DNA of 64,000 nt, from the NCBI GenBank assembly GCA_002842395.1, contig PHCV01000005.1, forward strand, positions 62,001 to 126,000, written 5' to 3'. This document shows positions 10,959 to 20,721 of this stretch, piece after piece. How positions within the stretch are numbered: position 1 is the stretch's first letter; each line of letters opens with the position of its first letter. The position numbers and the translations under genes were made by a program. The notes beneath the pieces were generated by a model. That model saw nothing but the letters and a program-made list of their open reading frames with translations. It made no database searches and had not been told where the DNA came from. Source of the stretch: Betaproteobacteria bacterium HGW-Betaproteobacteria-11 (lineage in GTDB: Bacteria; Pseudomonadota; Gammaproteobacteria; Burkholderiales; Rhodocyclaceae).

Positions 10959-11753
10959 TTATATCGCCACCGGCGCCGGGATGTGCGGATGCGGATCGTA
11001 GCCTTCGAGCGTGAAATCCTCGAAGCGGAAGGCGAAGATGTCTTTCACCGCCGGGTTGAGCCGCATCGTCGGCAAGGGCCGCAGCGCACGGGAAAGCTGC
11101 AGGCGAGTCTGCTCCAGGTGGTTGTTGTACAGGTGGGCATCGCCCAGGGTGTGCACGAATTCGCCGGGCGCCAGATCGCAGACCTGGGCCACCATCAGGG
11201 TGAACAGGGCGTAGGAGGCGATGTTGAACGGCACGCCGAGGAAAATGTCGGCGCTGCGCTGGTAGAGCTGGCAGGACAGGCGCCCGCCTGCGACGTAAAA
11301 CTGGAACAGCGCATGGCAGGGCGGCAGCTTCATGCGCGGGATGTCGGCCGGATTCCAGGCCGAGACGAGGTGACGGCGCGAGTCGGGATTGTTTTTCAGG
11401 CCATCGATCAACTGCGCGATCTGGTCGATTTCGCCACCCTCGCGCGTCGGCCAATGGCGCCACTGGTGGCCATACACCGGCCCCAGCTCGCCGTCGGCAG
11501 TCGCCCATTCATTCCAGATCGAGACCCCGTTCTCCTTGAGATAGCGGATGTTGGTCTCGCCGCGGAGAAACCACAGTAGCTCGTGGATGATCGAGCGCAG
11601 ATGCAACTTCTTGGTGGTCAGCAGCGGAAAGCCGGCGGCCAGGTCGAAGCGCATCTGATAACCGAACACGGAACGCGTGCCGGTGCCGGTGCGGTCGGAT
11701 TTTTCGTGACCGTGGTCGAGCACATGGCGCATCAGGTCGAGGTAGGGGCGCAT
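10959..11753 (-). CDS. thyA: Thymidylate synthase
   Basis: The 264-residue protein has the catalytic-Cys block [14 protein letters not shown], the phosphate-binding [10 protein letters not shown] and [11 protein letters not shown]. The length equals that of E. coli ThyA. It methylates dUMP to dTMP with methylenetetrahydrofolate. It is likely co-transcribed with glk and divergent from pepA, whose start lies only 54 bp away. Confidence 0.97.
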   Translation of the reverse strand: MRPYLDLMRHVLDHGHEKSDRTGTGTRSVFGYQMRFDLAAGFPLLTTKKLHLRSIIHELLWFLRGETNIRYLKENGVSIWNEWATADGELGPVYGHQWRHWPTREGGEIDQIAQLIDGLKNNPDSRRHLVSAWNPADIPRMKLPPCHALFQFYVAGGRLSCQLYQRSADIFLGVPFNIASYALFTLMVAQVCDLAPGEFVHTLGDAHLYNNHLEQTRLQLSRALRPLPTMRLNPAVKDIFAFRFEDFTLEGYDPHPHIPAPVAI

Positions 11754-11807
11754 GGCAAGTGGTTATCCGGCCTATAATCGAAGCGCCATTTTACCCGGAA
11801 GCGTCGC

Positions 11808-13307
11808 ATGTCCCTGCCACGAATCGCACTTCATCCGGTACGTGATTTTTCGCTCACGAATGACGCACGGCATGTGCTCGTCCTCGTCCCGCGGAGCGCG
11901 GCGTTGCCCGCCGACCTGCCTTGGCGTGCGTCGTGGCAGGCGCTGCTCGCGCGCAAGGAGATGAAACCGGTGGAACTGGCGAAAACGCCACTCCCGCTCG
12001 ACCTGGCCGACGGCCGGCGCGTGGTGCTGGCGATGCATGACGTAGGCATGAGCCGCTTCGAGCAACTCACGCAGTTGCGCAAGGCGCTGATGCTGCTCCT
12101 CGACGAAGCGCCGAAAGCCCTGGTGATCCGGGCCGCGGACGCCGACACGGCGCGCGACGCGGCCTTCGTTGCCCTGGTCAATGGCGTGCCGCTGCCGGCA
12201 AAAAAGAAAAAATTGGCCAAGCCGCTGGCGCGGATCGAGCTTTACGCGCCGCTCATCGCCGCCGATCTGGCGCCAATACAGGCGCTGGCGCGCGGCAACC
12301 TGCTGGCCCGCGAACTGACCGCCATGGCGCCCAACGCATTGACGCCGGCGAGTTACCGCAAACGGATCCGCGCCCTGGCCGAAGAATACGGACTGCGCTG
12401 CAAGGAATACGATTTCCGGCAGTTGAAAAAAATGGGTGCCGGTGCGTTTTGCGCCGTGGCCCAGGGCTCGCATCACGAGGATGCGGCGATCGTGCATCTC
12501 TCCTGGCAGCCCAAGGGGAGCGGAGACGCGAAAAAGCGCGTTGCCCTGGTCGGCAAGGGGATCTGCTTCGATACTGGCGGCCACAATCTCAAGCCGGCGC
12601 GCTACATGGCCGGGATGCACGAGGACATGAACGGCTCCGCCGTGGCGCTGGCGTTGACGCTGGCCGCGGTGGAAATGCGGCTGCCGCTGGCGCTCGACTG
12701 CTGGCTGGCGATCGCGCACAACCATATTTCATCCACCGCCTATCACCAGAACGACATTGTCACCGCGCTCGACGGGACCACTGTCGAGGTCGTGCATACC
12801 GATGCCGAAGGCCGCATGGTGCTGGCCGATACCCTGACCCTGGCCAGCCGCGAAAAACCTGCGCCCGATCTGCTGCTCGATTTCGCCACCCTCACCGGCT
12901 CAATGCATACCGCGCTGGGGACGCGCCTGAGCGGGGTGTTCGCCAGCGAGCCGCGGCTCGCCGAGCTGGCGCTCGCCGCGGGCGAGGCCAGCGGCGAGCG
13001 AGTTTGCCTCTTTCCATTGGCCGCCGACTATGCCGCCGCGCTGGAATCGAAGGTCGCCGACATCAAGCAATGCACGCTCGAAGGCGAGGCCGATCACATC
13101 CTCGCGGCCCTGTTCCTGCAACGCTTCACTGACCAGAAATGCTGGCTGCACGTCGATCTCTCCGCCTCCAACTGTAGTGGCGGACTCGGCGCCGTGGCCA
13201 CCGACATCACTGGCTTCGGCGTGGCCTGGGGCGCGACCTTGCTGGCCCAGTGGCTGAAGATGGATAAACCGCAAGCGACGACGGGAAAACATACCGGCCA
13301 TGATTAG
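11808..13307 (+). CDS. pepA: Leucyl aminopeptidase, M17 family
   Basis: The 499-residue protein carries the M17 C-terminal catalytic domain: KGICFDTGGHNLKPA, MHEDMNGSAVA and the two-metal motif HTDAEGRMVLADTLTLA. It removes N-terminal residues from peptides in the cytoplasm. The N-terminal domain is less conserved, as usual. It overlaps the next gene by 8 bp, so the two are coupled. Confidence 0.93.
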   Translation: MSLPRIALHPVRDFSLTNDARHVLVLVPRSAALPADLPWRASWQALLARKEMKPVELAKTPLPLDLADGRRVVLAMHDVGMSRFEQLTQLRKALMLLLDEAPKALVIRAADADTARDAAFVALVNGVPLPAKKKKLAKPLARIELYAPLIAADLAPIQALARGNLLARELTAMAPNALTPASYRKRIRALAEEYGLRCKEYDFRQLKKMGAGAFCAVAQGSHHEDAAIVHLSWQPKGSGDAKKRVALVGKGICFDTGGHNLKPARYMAGMHEDMNGSAVALALTLAAVEMRLPLALDCWLAIAHNHISSTAYHQNDIVTALDGTTVEVVHTDAEGRMVLADTLTLASREKPAPDLLLDFATLTGSMHTALGTRLSGVFASEPRLAELALAAGEASGERVCLFPLAADYAAALESKVADIKQCTLEGEADHILAALFLQRFTDQKCWLHVDLSASNCSGGLGAVATDITGFGVAWGATLLAQWLKMDKPQATTGKHTGHD

Positions 13308-14796
13308 CCTGTTTTCACCCAAAGCAGATCACCCGCTGCTCGATGCGCGCGAAGCCAGGCGCGTTTTCGCCGAGCTCGCCGCGCGCGAGGCGCCGGAAGC
13401 GCTGGAAGAAGCCACCGCCTGGCTCGAATCGTTGCCGGGCGCCGAAGGGTTCAAGCTGGCCCAGCGGCTCGAGACCGTGCTGCGCCTCGATGAAGCTGTC
13501 ATTCGCCATGCCCGGCAACTGACCCAGGCCTATCTGTTGCGTGGCCGCGCCGGCAACCTGGACGGGTCCAGGTTGTGGCTGCTTAACCACGATTACTGGC
13601 AACAACTCGCCGCGGTTTACCGGGACTGTCTGGAGCGTTGGCAGGGTGCCGGAAAACCCGAGCGTGAAACGGTTGGCGCGAACCTGTCGCTGTTCCATGC
13701 GCGCACCTTGCATGCCCTTGGCATGCGGCTGAGATGGGATCAGTTTCGTTATGGCCCGATCAGCGCCGAATTCTGGCTCGATCTCGGAACTGCCTATCTG
13801 GCGGCGGTCGAGGCGGACAGCGAAAGAAAGGGCGTGTCGCTCCATGCCACGGCCGGCATGGCCGACGCGCCGACCACCGGCGAGGCGGAGTACCTGAAGG
13901 TGCTGGTCTTCAACGCCTCGGCGATGGATCAGATGACTCCGCTGCAGATCGAGGCGGCCGCGCGCCTGATTGCGTATTTCCTGCCCCATCTGGTGCTGAT
14001 CCGCGAAGTCTGGCCGACCAGCATGTACTGGGTCGATGCGACCAAGCCGCAGCCGCCGGCACGCCTCGGCCGCCTACCGGAAGTTACGCCCGGACTGCGC
14101 TTCTTTACGTGTACCCGGGCTGTCGAGGCAGTCACGACGCTGCGGCAGGCGATCCAGGCCGGCCAGCCGTTGCCGGCGTCCCTTGGCGCGGGCATCGACA
14201 CGGCGACCGTACTGGCCGTGCTCGAGCATCTGGCGATGTACTGGTCGCCGCAACCGCCGGTGCGCAACCACGTCCGCCGTCCGTTGACCAGCAGGATCGC
14301 CGTGGTGCACGGACTGGCCGCCGCCCACGCGCGGCTCACCGGTCGTGCCGATGCCAGCGAGGTCGAAAGCTGGGCAGTCGATGACATCAGCCTGGGCGGC
14401 ATGCGGGCACAGGCGCAGGTCGGGCGCCGCGACTGGATGCACGTCGGCGCCTTGCTCGCCATCCAGCCGGAAGGCGGCGACAACTGGCTGATTGGCATCA
14501 CCCGCCGCTACACCCGAACCGCACCGAACCAGGCCAGCGTCGGCATCGAGACGCTGACCAAAAAGCCGCGTGCCGTGAATGCCGATGCCGAGGGCCTGGC
14601 GACCGACTGCCTGCTGCTCGACGATCTCGTGGTTGGCGAGACGGCACGGCTGGCGTTGCCGCGCACCGCCGCCGGCGAGCAGGTGGCGCTGACCTTCAGC
14701 CTCGATGGCAAACAGGCGCGGCTGTTTCCAACCGAGAAGCTCGAAACCTGGGATGACTTCGTCATCGCCCGGTTTCTGGCGCAGTCGTTCAGCTAG
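13300..14796 (+). CDS. Conserved protein of unknown function, possible C-terminal PilZ-like domain
   Basis: This 498-residue cytoplasmic protein has no membrane segment. The N-terminal two thirds are helical and Leu/Ala-rich. The last third has a beta-rich region beginning ESWAVDDISLGGMRAQA, which recalls the D/NxSxxG motif of PilZ cyclic-di-GMP binding domains; the preceding arginine motif is not obvious. It overlaps pepA by 8 bp and converges with mogA, overlapping it by 8 bp. I do not recognise a specific function. Confidence 0.6.
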   Translation: MISLFSPKADHPLLDAREARRVFAELAAREAPEALEEATAWLESLPGAEGFKLAQRLETVLRLDEAVIRHARQLTQAYLLRGRAGNLDGSRLWLLNHDYWQQLAAVYRDCLERWQGAGKPERETVGANLSLFHARTLHALGMRLRWDQFRYGPISAEFWLDLGTAYLAAVEADSERKGVSLHATAGMADAPTTGEAEYLKVLVFNASAMDQMTPLQIEAAARLIAYFLPHLVLIREVWPTSMYWVDATKPQPPARLGRLPEVTPGLRFFTCTRAVEAVTTLRQAIQAGQPLPASLGAGIDTATVLAVLEHLAMYWSPQPPVRNHVRRPLTSRIAVVHGLAAAHARLTGRADASEVESWAVDDISLGGMRAQAQVGRRDWMHVGALLAIQPEGGDNWLIGITRRYTRTAPNQASVGIETLTKKPRAVNADAEGLATDCLLLDDLVVGETARLALPRTAAGEQVALTFSLDGKQARLFPTEKLETWDDFVIARFLAQSFS

Positions 14797-15391
14797 CCGG
14801 CGGACGCAGCGCCGCTTTCGGGCGGAAGGCCTTGACCAGCTTTTCGTCGGTTTCGATGTAGGGCCCGCCGATCAGATCGAGGCAGTAGGGCACGGCGGCG
14901 AAGATGCCGGGAACGAGGCTGTTGCCTTGCGCATCCTTGACCCCTTCGAGGGTTTCCTTGATCGACTTGGGCTGGCCGGGCAGGTTGAGGATCAGGGACT
15001 GGCCGCGTGCATGTTGCCTGATGGCGCCGACCTGGCGGGAGAGGATGGCGGTCGGCACGAAGTGCAGCGAGACCCGCCGCATCTGTTCGCCAAAGCCGGG
15101 CATCACCTTGTGCGCCACCGCTAGCGTGGCTTCCGGGGTGACATCGCGCCGGGCCGGGCCGGTGCCGCCGGTGGTCAGCACCAGGTGACAGCCGAGGTTA
15201 TCGCACAGCTCGATCAGCGTGCGCTCGATCAGCGGCTGCTCGTCGGCGATCAGCCGGCTCTCCATCCGCCAGGGCGAGGTCAGCGCCGCGGCAAACCAGT
15301 CCTTGAGGGCCGGGATGCCCTTGTCTTCATACACCCCGCTCGAAGCGCGGTCGGAGATCGAGACGAGGCCGATCAGTAGTTCATCGTTCAT
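14789..15391 (-). CDS. mogA: Molybdopterin adenylyltransferase
   Basis: The 200-residue protein contains the MogA/MoaB signature TTGGTGPARRDVTPEAT and LPGQPKSIKETL. It adenylates molybdopterin before molybdenum insertion in cofactor synthesis. It overlaps the upstream ydcF-like gene by ATGA on the minus strand. A second, CinA-like member of the molybdopterin-binding fold is found at 50279-51064. Confidence 0.92.
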   Translation of the reverse strand: MNDELLIGLVSISDRASSGVYEDKGIPALKDWFAAALTSPWRMESRLIADEQPLIERTLIELCDNLGCHLVLTTGGTGPARRDVTPEATLAVAHKVMPGFGEQMRRVSLHFVPTAILSRQVGAIRQHARGQSLILNLPGQPKSIKETLEGVKDAQGNSLVPGIFAAVPYCLDLIGGPYIETDEKLVKAFRPKAALRPPAS

Positions 15392-16155
15392 GGCGTTGCT
15401 TTCCGTGGGAGTGAGTCATGGAGAAGTCCGAGATATTCATGCAGGGCGATGGTACTGCGTTCCAGCGCCGCGGCGGAAGGCAGCCAGCGGACCAGCGCAT
15501 CCGCTGGCGGACGGTAGGCGGCGGTCGGTGCCGGGATCACTTCGAGGCCGGCCTGCTCGAACAGCGCCACGGCGCGCGGCAGATGCCAGGCATGACTGAC
15601 CAGCGCGATGCGCTGAATGCCCGCGGCATGCAGGAGGGCCGCGGAGAAGGCGGCATTCTCGGCCGTATCGCGCGAGGCGGTTTCGCGCCAGCGCACGGCA
15701 ACCGCGAAATCGTCGTGCAAGGTTTCGGCCATGGTATCGGCCTCGGGGCGGCCGCCGAAGGGCGCGCCGCCGGTCACCAGCAACGGCAGTTGCGTTTGTC
15801 GCGCCAGGCGTGCGGCATGGCGCAGGCGCTCCAGGCCCCGGGCATTCACCGTATCGCCGCCATATTCCGCTGCCGCCGGACGAATGCCCGCGCCGAGCAC
15901 GACAATCGCCTGCGCCCGGGAAAGCCGCGCAGGCGTGGCCGGCGGCAGGGTTTGCAGCGGCGCGAGCAGGGCGGCGCTGACGATCGGCAGCGAGAGCGCG
16001 ACGAGCAGGCCGAGCGAAACAGTCGAAAGCACCAGACCGGCGTAGCGCCAGCGCCGACTTTTTGCGCGGGAGAGAACGAGTCCGAACAGCGCCAGCAGCA
16101 CGGGCCCGAGCGGCGGCAGGAGCAGGGAAGCGATGACTTTCTTGGCCAGAAACAT
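15388..16155 (-). CDS. YdcF/ElyC family (DUF218) membrane protein
   Basis: The 255-residue protein has two N-terminal membrane helices (LLLPPLGPVLLALFGLVL and a second near residue 45). A DUF218 domain follows with AIVVLGAGI, LLVTGGAPFGG and a Ser/His-rich ALVSHAWHLPRA. ElyC/SanA relatives affect envelope polymer metabolism in E. coli. An exact sense copy of the dispersed 15-mer lies between the two helices and is read as AKSRRW. It is coupled to mogA. Confidence 0.8.
   Translation of the reverse strand: MFLAKKVIASLLLPPLGPVLLALFGLVLSRAKSRRWRYAGLVLSTVSLGLLVALSLPIVSAALLAPLQTLPPATPARLSRAQAIVVLGAGIRPAAAEYGGDTVNARGLERLRHAARLARQTQLPLLVTGGAPFGGRPEADTMAETLHDDFAVAVRWRETASRDTAENAAFSAALLHAAGIQRIALVSHAWHLPRAVALFEQAGLEVIPAPTAAYRPPADALVRWLPSAAALERSTIALHEYLGLLHDSLPRKATP
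16048..16062 (-). repeat. Dispersed 15-mer, exact, in ydcF-like gene
   Basis: Exact core on the minus strand, read AKSRRW; the flank does not extend far. Confidence 0.8.
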
Positions 16156-16237
16156 GGGTCAAATCACGGGTTGATCGGATTTTACTGTGCTGCAACAAAC
16201 GGTATTATCCGGGGGACAGGCTACGCAAGGACAGCCC

Positions 16238-16861
16238 GTGAGTAAACATGATGACAAAAGGAACCCCGCGATGACGTCCCCTCCATCCTCCTTTCCCGCA
16301 GATATGGACCGGACGGACGAACCGCCGGACAGCGAAGCACGCAAGGCGCGCCTGAAGCAATGGATTGCGCTAGCGGTGGTCTTCGGTGCCGGGCTGCTCG
16401 GTTCCCTGGTCATCTTCAACACGGCGCAGAAGGCGCCACCGCCGATCCCGGCCTGGATGTCGCCGCCGCCGGCTTCCCGTGCCGCGCCGGCGCCCCCCGT
16501 GCCGGAAAGCCGTGTCACGGGGCAGGATGGATCGTTGCCGGCAACTCCCGTGGAAAAACCGCTGACCCAGCAGGCCAGCGGGAGCCTGGCGCCCCCGGCG
16601 CCATCTTCGGCCGCCCCTCCGTCCGAGCAGAACGCAGGCCCGGCTGCCGGTCGCTTCGGCCTGCAACTGGGCGTATTCGACACCCCGGCCAACGCCGAGA
16701 TGCTGCGCCGCAAGCTCGAGCAGGGCGGCGTCCCGGTCTTCATCGAGACCCGTGTCCAGGCCGGGCCGTTCGCCACCCGCGCCGAGGCCGATGCGGCGCG
16801 GGTCCGCTTGAAGGCACTTGGCATCGCCGACAGCATCCTGCTTACCGAAAATAAAAAATGA
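16238..16861 (+). CDS. SPOR-domain membrane protein
   Basis: I chose the GTG at 16238 (AAGGA 7 nt upstream), giving about 207 residues. A short cytoplasmic N-terminus precedes one membrane helix (IALAVVFGAGLLGSLVIF). A Pro/Ala-rich periplasmic linker follows, then a C-terminal SPOR domain (FGLQLGVFDTPANAEMLRRK to ADSILL). SPOR domains bind denuded septal glycan, so a cell division or septum role is expected. Same architecture as DedD/FtsN, but I would not assign either name. Confidence 0.82.
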   Translation: MSKHDDKRNPAMTSPPSSFPADMDRTDEPPDSEARKARLKQWIALAVVFGAGLLGSLVIFNTAQKAPPPIPAWMSPPPASRAAPAPPVPESRVTGQDGSLPATPVEKPLTQQASGSLAPPAPSSAAPPSEQNAGPAAGRFGLQLGVFDTPANAEMLRRKLEQGGVPVFIETRVQAGPFATRAEADAARVRLKALGIADSILLTENKK

Positions 16862-16912
16862 CCGGCATAAACCCGCCGGCATGAAACCCGACGACCACAC
16901 AGGAACTTCCAT

Positions 16913-16940
16913 GTTTCAATCCACGCCCGTGAACGGGCGA
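16913..16940 (+). repeat. Solitary CRISPR-repeat-like sequence
   Basis: GTTTCAATCCACGCCCGTGA and the following ACGGGCGA resemble type I-C style CRISPR repeats, which start GTTTCAATCCACGC and end in an inverted GC stem. Only one unit is present and no cas genes are nearby. The following 80 bp up to ridA hold further C/G runs (CCCCCTGAAGGGGGG) but no second clear repeat. It may be a relic, a mini-array remnant or coincidence. Confidence 0.3.
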
Positions 16941-17020
16941 AAAAGCTTGGAAGAGGTTACGCTTCTTCCAATCCCGATTATCCCCCTGAAGGGGGGGGGT
17001 CAAACCGGAGTTTGTTTTCC

Positions 17021-17401
17021 ATGAACCGCGAAATCATCACCACGCCCGCCGCGCCCGCCGCCATCGGCCCCTATTCGCAAGCCGTCAAGGCCGGCGATAC
17101 GGTTTATCTCTCCGGCCAGATCGGACTCGATCCCGTCACCATGCAACTGGTCGACGGCATCGAGGCGCAGATCACCCGCGTCTTCGAGAATCTCAAGGCC
17201 GTGGCCGAAGCCGCGGGCGGCAGCCTGAACGACGCCGTGCGGGTCACCATCTACCTGACCGATCTGGCGCACTTCGCCAAGGTCAATGAAGCCATGGCGC
17301 GTTATTTCAACGCGCCCTATCCGGCGCGGGCCGCCGTCGGTGTCGCGGCCCTGCCGCGCGGCGCGCTGGTCGAAGCCGACGCGGTGCTGGTGCTTGGCTG
17401 A
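17021..17401 (+). CDS. ridA: RidA family enamine/imine deaminase
   Basis: The 126-residue protein has the family signature: [38 protein letters not shown] and [20 protein letters not shown] including the substrate-binding Arg. It hydrolyses reactive enamines made by PLP enzymes. The ATG at 17021 follows CGGAG; an upstream TTG is less likely. Its last 8 bp overlap the recG start. Confidence 0.93.
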   Translation: MNREIITTPAAPAAIGPYSQAVKAGDTVYLSGQIGLDPVTMQLVDGIEAQITRVFENLKAVAEAAGGSLNDAVRVTIYLTDLAHFAKVNEAMARYFNAPYPARAAVGVAALPRGALVEADAVLVLG

Positions 17402-19430
17402 ATCCCGCAGCAAGAAACAACCCGCCAGCAACACGCTGGCGGCACGCCTGGCGCGGCTGGGCCTGGTCCGCGACGAGGATTTCATCCTCCACCTGCCGCT
17501 GCGCTACGAGGATGAAACCTGCATCACGCCGGTCGCCGCCGCCGTTCCGGGGACTCCGGCGCAATTCGAGGTCGAGGTGGTGCGCAGTGAAATCGCCTTC
17601 CGTCCGCGCCGCCAGCTCGTGGTCCAGGTGCGTGATGCCAGCGGCATGCTGACGCTGCGCTTTCTGAATTTCTATCCGAATCAGCAAAAAGCCCTGCAAC
17701 CCGGTGCCCGGCTGCGCCTGTTCGGCGAGTTGCGCGACGGTTTCCTCGGCAACGAGATGATTCATCCGCGTTTTCAGGCGATCGCGCCCGCTGCGCCGCT
17801 GCCGCAAACCCTGACCCCGGTCTATCCGACCACCGCCGGCCTTGGCCAGGCCACCCTGCGCCGGCTGGTCGCGCGTGCGCTGGAGCGCTGCAATCTGGAC
17901 GACACCCTGCCCGCTCCGGTGCGCTCCCGCCTCGGCCTGCCGACCTTCGCCGAGGCGCTGCATCTGCTGCACACGCCGCCGGCGGGCAGCCGCCCGCAAG
18001 CGCTCGAATCGCGCCAGCATCCGGCCTGGCGGCGGATGCAGTTCGACGAACTACTGGCCCAGCAGCTTTCCCTGCGCCGCGCCTACCTTGGCCGTCGCGC
18101 GCGCGGCGCGCCGCGGCTTGCGGCCAGCGGCGGCCTCACCCAACGCCTGCTCGCGGCGCTGCCCTTTCGCCTGACCGGCGCGCAACAACGCGCCTGGCGG
18201 GAGATTGCCGGCGATCTCGGTCAGCCGCATCCGATGCAGCGCCTGCTGCAAGGCGATGTCGGTAGCGGCAAGACCCTCGTCGCCGCACTGGCCATGCTGC
18301 AAGCGGTGGAGGCCGGGCACCAGGCCGCGTTGATGGCGCCGACCGAGATTCTCGCCGAGCAGCATTACCGCAAGCTCGCGCCCTGGTTTGCTCCGCTCGG
18401 CATCGAGGTCGCCTGGCTTTCCGGCAGCCAGAAGAAAAGCGAGAAGCGCGCGGCCGCGCAAAAAGTCGGCGCTGGCGAGACGCCGATCGCCATCGGCACG
18501 CATGCCCTGATCGAGGAAGGCGTCGAGTTCGCCCGGCTGGGCCTGGCCATCGTCGATGAGCAGCACCGTTTCGGCGTCCGCCAGCGTCTCGCGCTCAAGG
18601 AGAAGGGGCGCTTTGCCCATCAACTCATCATGTCGGCCACGCCGATTCCGCGCACGCTGGCGATGAGCTATTACGCCGACCTCGACGTCTCGGTGCTCGA
18701 CGAACTTCCGCCCGGACGCACGCCGGTCGTCACCAAGCTCGTCTCCGCAGCCCGCCGCGACGAAGTGATCGCCCGCGTCGAAGCGGCCTGCCGGCAGGGC
18801 GGCCAGGCCTACTGGGTCTGTCCGCTGATCGAGGAGAGCGAAACCCTGCAACTGAAAACTGCCGAGGAAACCTACGCCCGCCTGCGCGCGGAGCTGCCGC
18901 AGCTTGCCGTCGGCCTCGTCCATGGCCGGCTCAAGGGCGAGGAAAAAACGGCCGTGATGGCCGCCTTCGCCGCCGGACGGATCCAGCTTCTGGTGGCGAC
19001 CACGGTGATCGAAGTCGGGGTGGACGTGCCCAATGCCAGCCTGATGGTGATCGAACATGCCGAACGCTTCGGCCTCGCCCAGCTCCACCAGTTGCGCGGC
19101 CGCGTCGGCCGTGGCGCCCGCGAGTCGGTCTGCGTCCTGTTGTTCGAGCCGCCGCTCTCGGAACTCGCCCGCGCCCGGCTGAAGGTGATCTTCGAGAGCA
19201 GCGACGGGTTTGCCATCGCCCGCGAAGACCTGCGCCTGCGCGGCCCCGGCGAATTCATCGGCGCCCGCCAGAGCGGCCTGCCGCTGCTGCGCTATGCCGA
19301 CCTCGAAGATGCCGCCCTCGTCGAGCAGGCCCGGCATCTGGCGGAAACCCTGTTGTCCGCCGCGCCGGAAGATGCCGAAGCCCACCTTCGGCGCTGGCTC
19401 GGCAGCCGCGAGGCGTTGCTCAAAGCATGA
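17394..19430 (+). CDS. recG: ATP-dependent DNA helicase RecG
   Basis: From a TTG at 17394, overlapping ridA, the product is about 678 residues (E. coli RecG has 693). It has the N-terminal wedge/OB domain ([20 protein letters not shown]), Walker A GDVGSGKT, the DEQHRFG motif, [11 protein letters not shown] and QLRGRVGRG. It remodels stalled forks and Holliday junctions. Between motifs Ia and II the sequence [20 protein letters not shown] contains an exact sense copy of the dispersed 15-mer; relatives have a different, ungapped segment there. The start codon is inferred because no ATG or GTG fits better. Confidence 0.94.
   Translation: MAESRSKKQPASNTLAARLARLGLVRDEDFILHLPLRYEDETCITPVAAAVPGTPAQFEVEVVRSEIAFRPRRQLVVQVRDASGMLTLRFLNFYPNQQKALQPGARLRLFGELRDGFLGNEMIHPRFQAIAPAAPLPQTLTPVYPTTAGLGQATLRRLVARALERCNLDDTLPAPVRSRLGLPTFAEALHLLHTPPAGSRPQALESRQHPAWRRMQFDELLAQQLSLRRAYLGRRARGAPRLAASGGLTQRLLAALPFRLTGAQQRAWREIAGDLGQPHPMQRLLQGDVGSGKTLVAALAMLQAVEAGHQAALMAPTEILAEQHYRKLAPWFAPLGIEVAWLSGSQKKSEKRAAAQKVGAGETPIAIGTHALIEEGVEFARLGLAIVDEQHRFGVRQRLALKEKGRFAHQLIMSATPIPRTLAMSYYADLDVSVLDELPPGRTPVVTKLVSAARRDEVIARVEAACRQGGQAYWVCPLIEESETLQLKTAEETYARLRAELPQLAVGLVHGRLKGEEKTAVMAAFAAGRIQLLVATTVIEVGVDVPNASLMVIEHAERFGLAQLHQLRGRVGRGARESVCVLLFEPPLSELARARLKVIFESSDGFAIAREDLRLRGPGEFIGARQSGLPLLRYADLEDAALVEQARHLAETLLSAAPEDAEAHLRRWLGSREALLKA
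18461..18475 (+). repeat. Dispersed 15-mer, exact, in recG
   Basis: Exact core followed by CGAGACG. Read KVGAGET. Confidence 0.85.
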
Positions 19431-20710
19431 ATGCCCCCGGCGAACTGTTGCGGCAACGGCGGTTCCTGCCGCTGTTCGTCACCCAGTTCCTCGGCGCGAT
19501 GAACGACAACGTGCTGAAGAACGCGATGATCGTCCTTCTCACCTTCGAGGCGACAGCCTGGACTACGCTCGCCCCCGGCATCCTCGCCAACCTCGCCGCC
19601 GGCATTTTCATCCTGCCGTTTTTCCTCTTCTCCGCCACCGCCGGCGAGCTGGCCGATCAGCGCGACAAGGCTTGGCTTGCGCGCTGGATCAAGGCGCTCG
19701 AACTTTGCATCGTGCTCATAGCCGGGCTGGGCTTCGCGCTGCGCAGCCTCGAAATCCTGATGGCATCGCTGTTCCTGCTCGGCCTGCATTCCACCTTCTT
19801 CGGCCCGATCAAGTACGCCATCCTGCCGCAACATCTGAAGCCGGAGGAACTGCTCGCCGGCAACGCGCTGATCGAAGCCGGCACCTTCCTCGCCATTCTC
19901 TGCGGCACGCTGCTCGGCGGCCTGCTTGCCGCCCTGCCCGGCGCCACGGGCTGGATCAGTGCGGCAGGGTTCGTCATCGCCGTGGGCGGATTTCTTGCCG
20001 CGCGCAAGATTCCTGCCGCCGTGCCGCCAGCGCCGACTTTGCGCGTCAGCCGCAATCCGCTCGCCGCCACCCTGTCCATCCTGCGCGAGGCCCGGCGCAA
20101 TCCCGAGGTGGCGCGGGCGATTTTCGGCATCTCGTGGTTCTGGCTGTATGGCGCTGTATTCCTCGCCCAGTTGCCGGGTTATGCCAAAACCATTCTCGGC
20201 GGCGAGGCGGCGAGCGTGACCTGGCTCTTGGTGACCTTCATCGCCGGCATCGGCGCCGGCTCCCTGCTCTGCGAGCGGATCACCCGCCGGCGCACGGAGC
20301 GCCGGCAAACGCTGGTACTGGCCGGCGCCTTCGGCCTCGGCCTGTTCGCCCTCGACCTCTCTTTCGCCTCGCAATCGTTCGCGCCGCCAGCGCTCGCCGT
20401 CGACACCTTGACCCTGTTGCGTCAGCCGGGCATGCCGCGCGTGCTCTTCGATCTCACGCTGATCGGGCTCTGCGGCGGATTGTTCACCGTTCCGCTCTAC
20501 ACCCGCTTGCAGGAAGCCAGCGCCCCGGCCGAACGGGCGCGGATGATCGCCGCCAACAATATCGTCAATGCGCTGTTGATGGTCGTCGGCAGCCTCGCCG
20601 CCGCCGCGTTGCTCGCCGGCGGCTGGGCGATTCCGTCGCTGTTCGCCCTGCTCGGGCTCATCACCTTGCTGCTCGCCGCGCGCATGGGCTGGATGCGACG
20701 GCTGCGCTGA
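19427..20710 (+). CDS. MFS transporter, LplT-like (lysophospholipid transporter family)
   Basis: The 427-residue protein has about 12 membrane segments. It starts RRFLPLFVTQFLGAMNDNVLKNAM, typical of LplT and of the transporter half of Aas-type fusions, with STFFGPIKYAILPQHL further on. LplT moves lysophospholipids inward across the inner membrane for re-acylation. The start overlaps recG as ATGA. A 14/15 match to the dispersed repeat, antisense to the gene, encodes PPAPTL in a cytoplasmic loop. The substrate is inferred from family only. Confidence 0.82.
   Translation: MNAPGELLRQRRFLPLFVTQFLGAMNDNVLKNAMIVLLTFEATAWTTLAPGILANLAAGIFILPFFLFSATAGELADQRDKAWLARWIKALELCIVLIAGLGFALRSLEILMASLFLLGLHSTFFGPIKYAILPQHLKPEELLAGNALIEAGTFLAILCGTLLGGLLAALPGATGWISAAGFVIAVGGFLAARKIPAAVPPAPTLRVSRNPLAATLSILREARRNPEVARAIFGISWFWLYGAVFLAQLPGYAKTILGGEAASVTWLLVTFIAGIGAGSLLCERITRRRTERRQTLVLAGAFGLGLFALDLSFASQSFAPPALAVDTLTLLRQPGMPRVLFDLTLIGLCGGLFTVPLYTRLQEASAPAERARMIAANNIVNALLMVVGSLAAAALLAGGWAIPSLFALLGLITLLLAARMGWMRRLR
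20027..20041 (-). repeat. Dispersed 15-mer variant (14/15), antisense in LplT-like gene
   Basis: CCAGCGCCGACTTTG on the plus strand, differing only at the last base. Confidence 0.65.
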
Positions 20711-20721
20711 AGGCCCCTGGT

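Noticed and set aside
12421-12450. A further copy of the dispersed 15-mer in pepA (KKMGAGAF)
   Set aside because: The peptide resembles KVGAG but the DNA does not match the word; it is a conserved family segment.
16913-17000. CRISPR array
   Set aside because: Only a single repeat-like unit is present, with no regular spacing and no cas genes.
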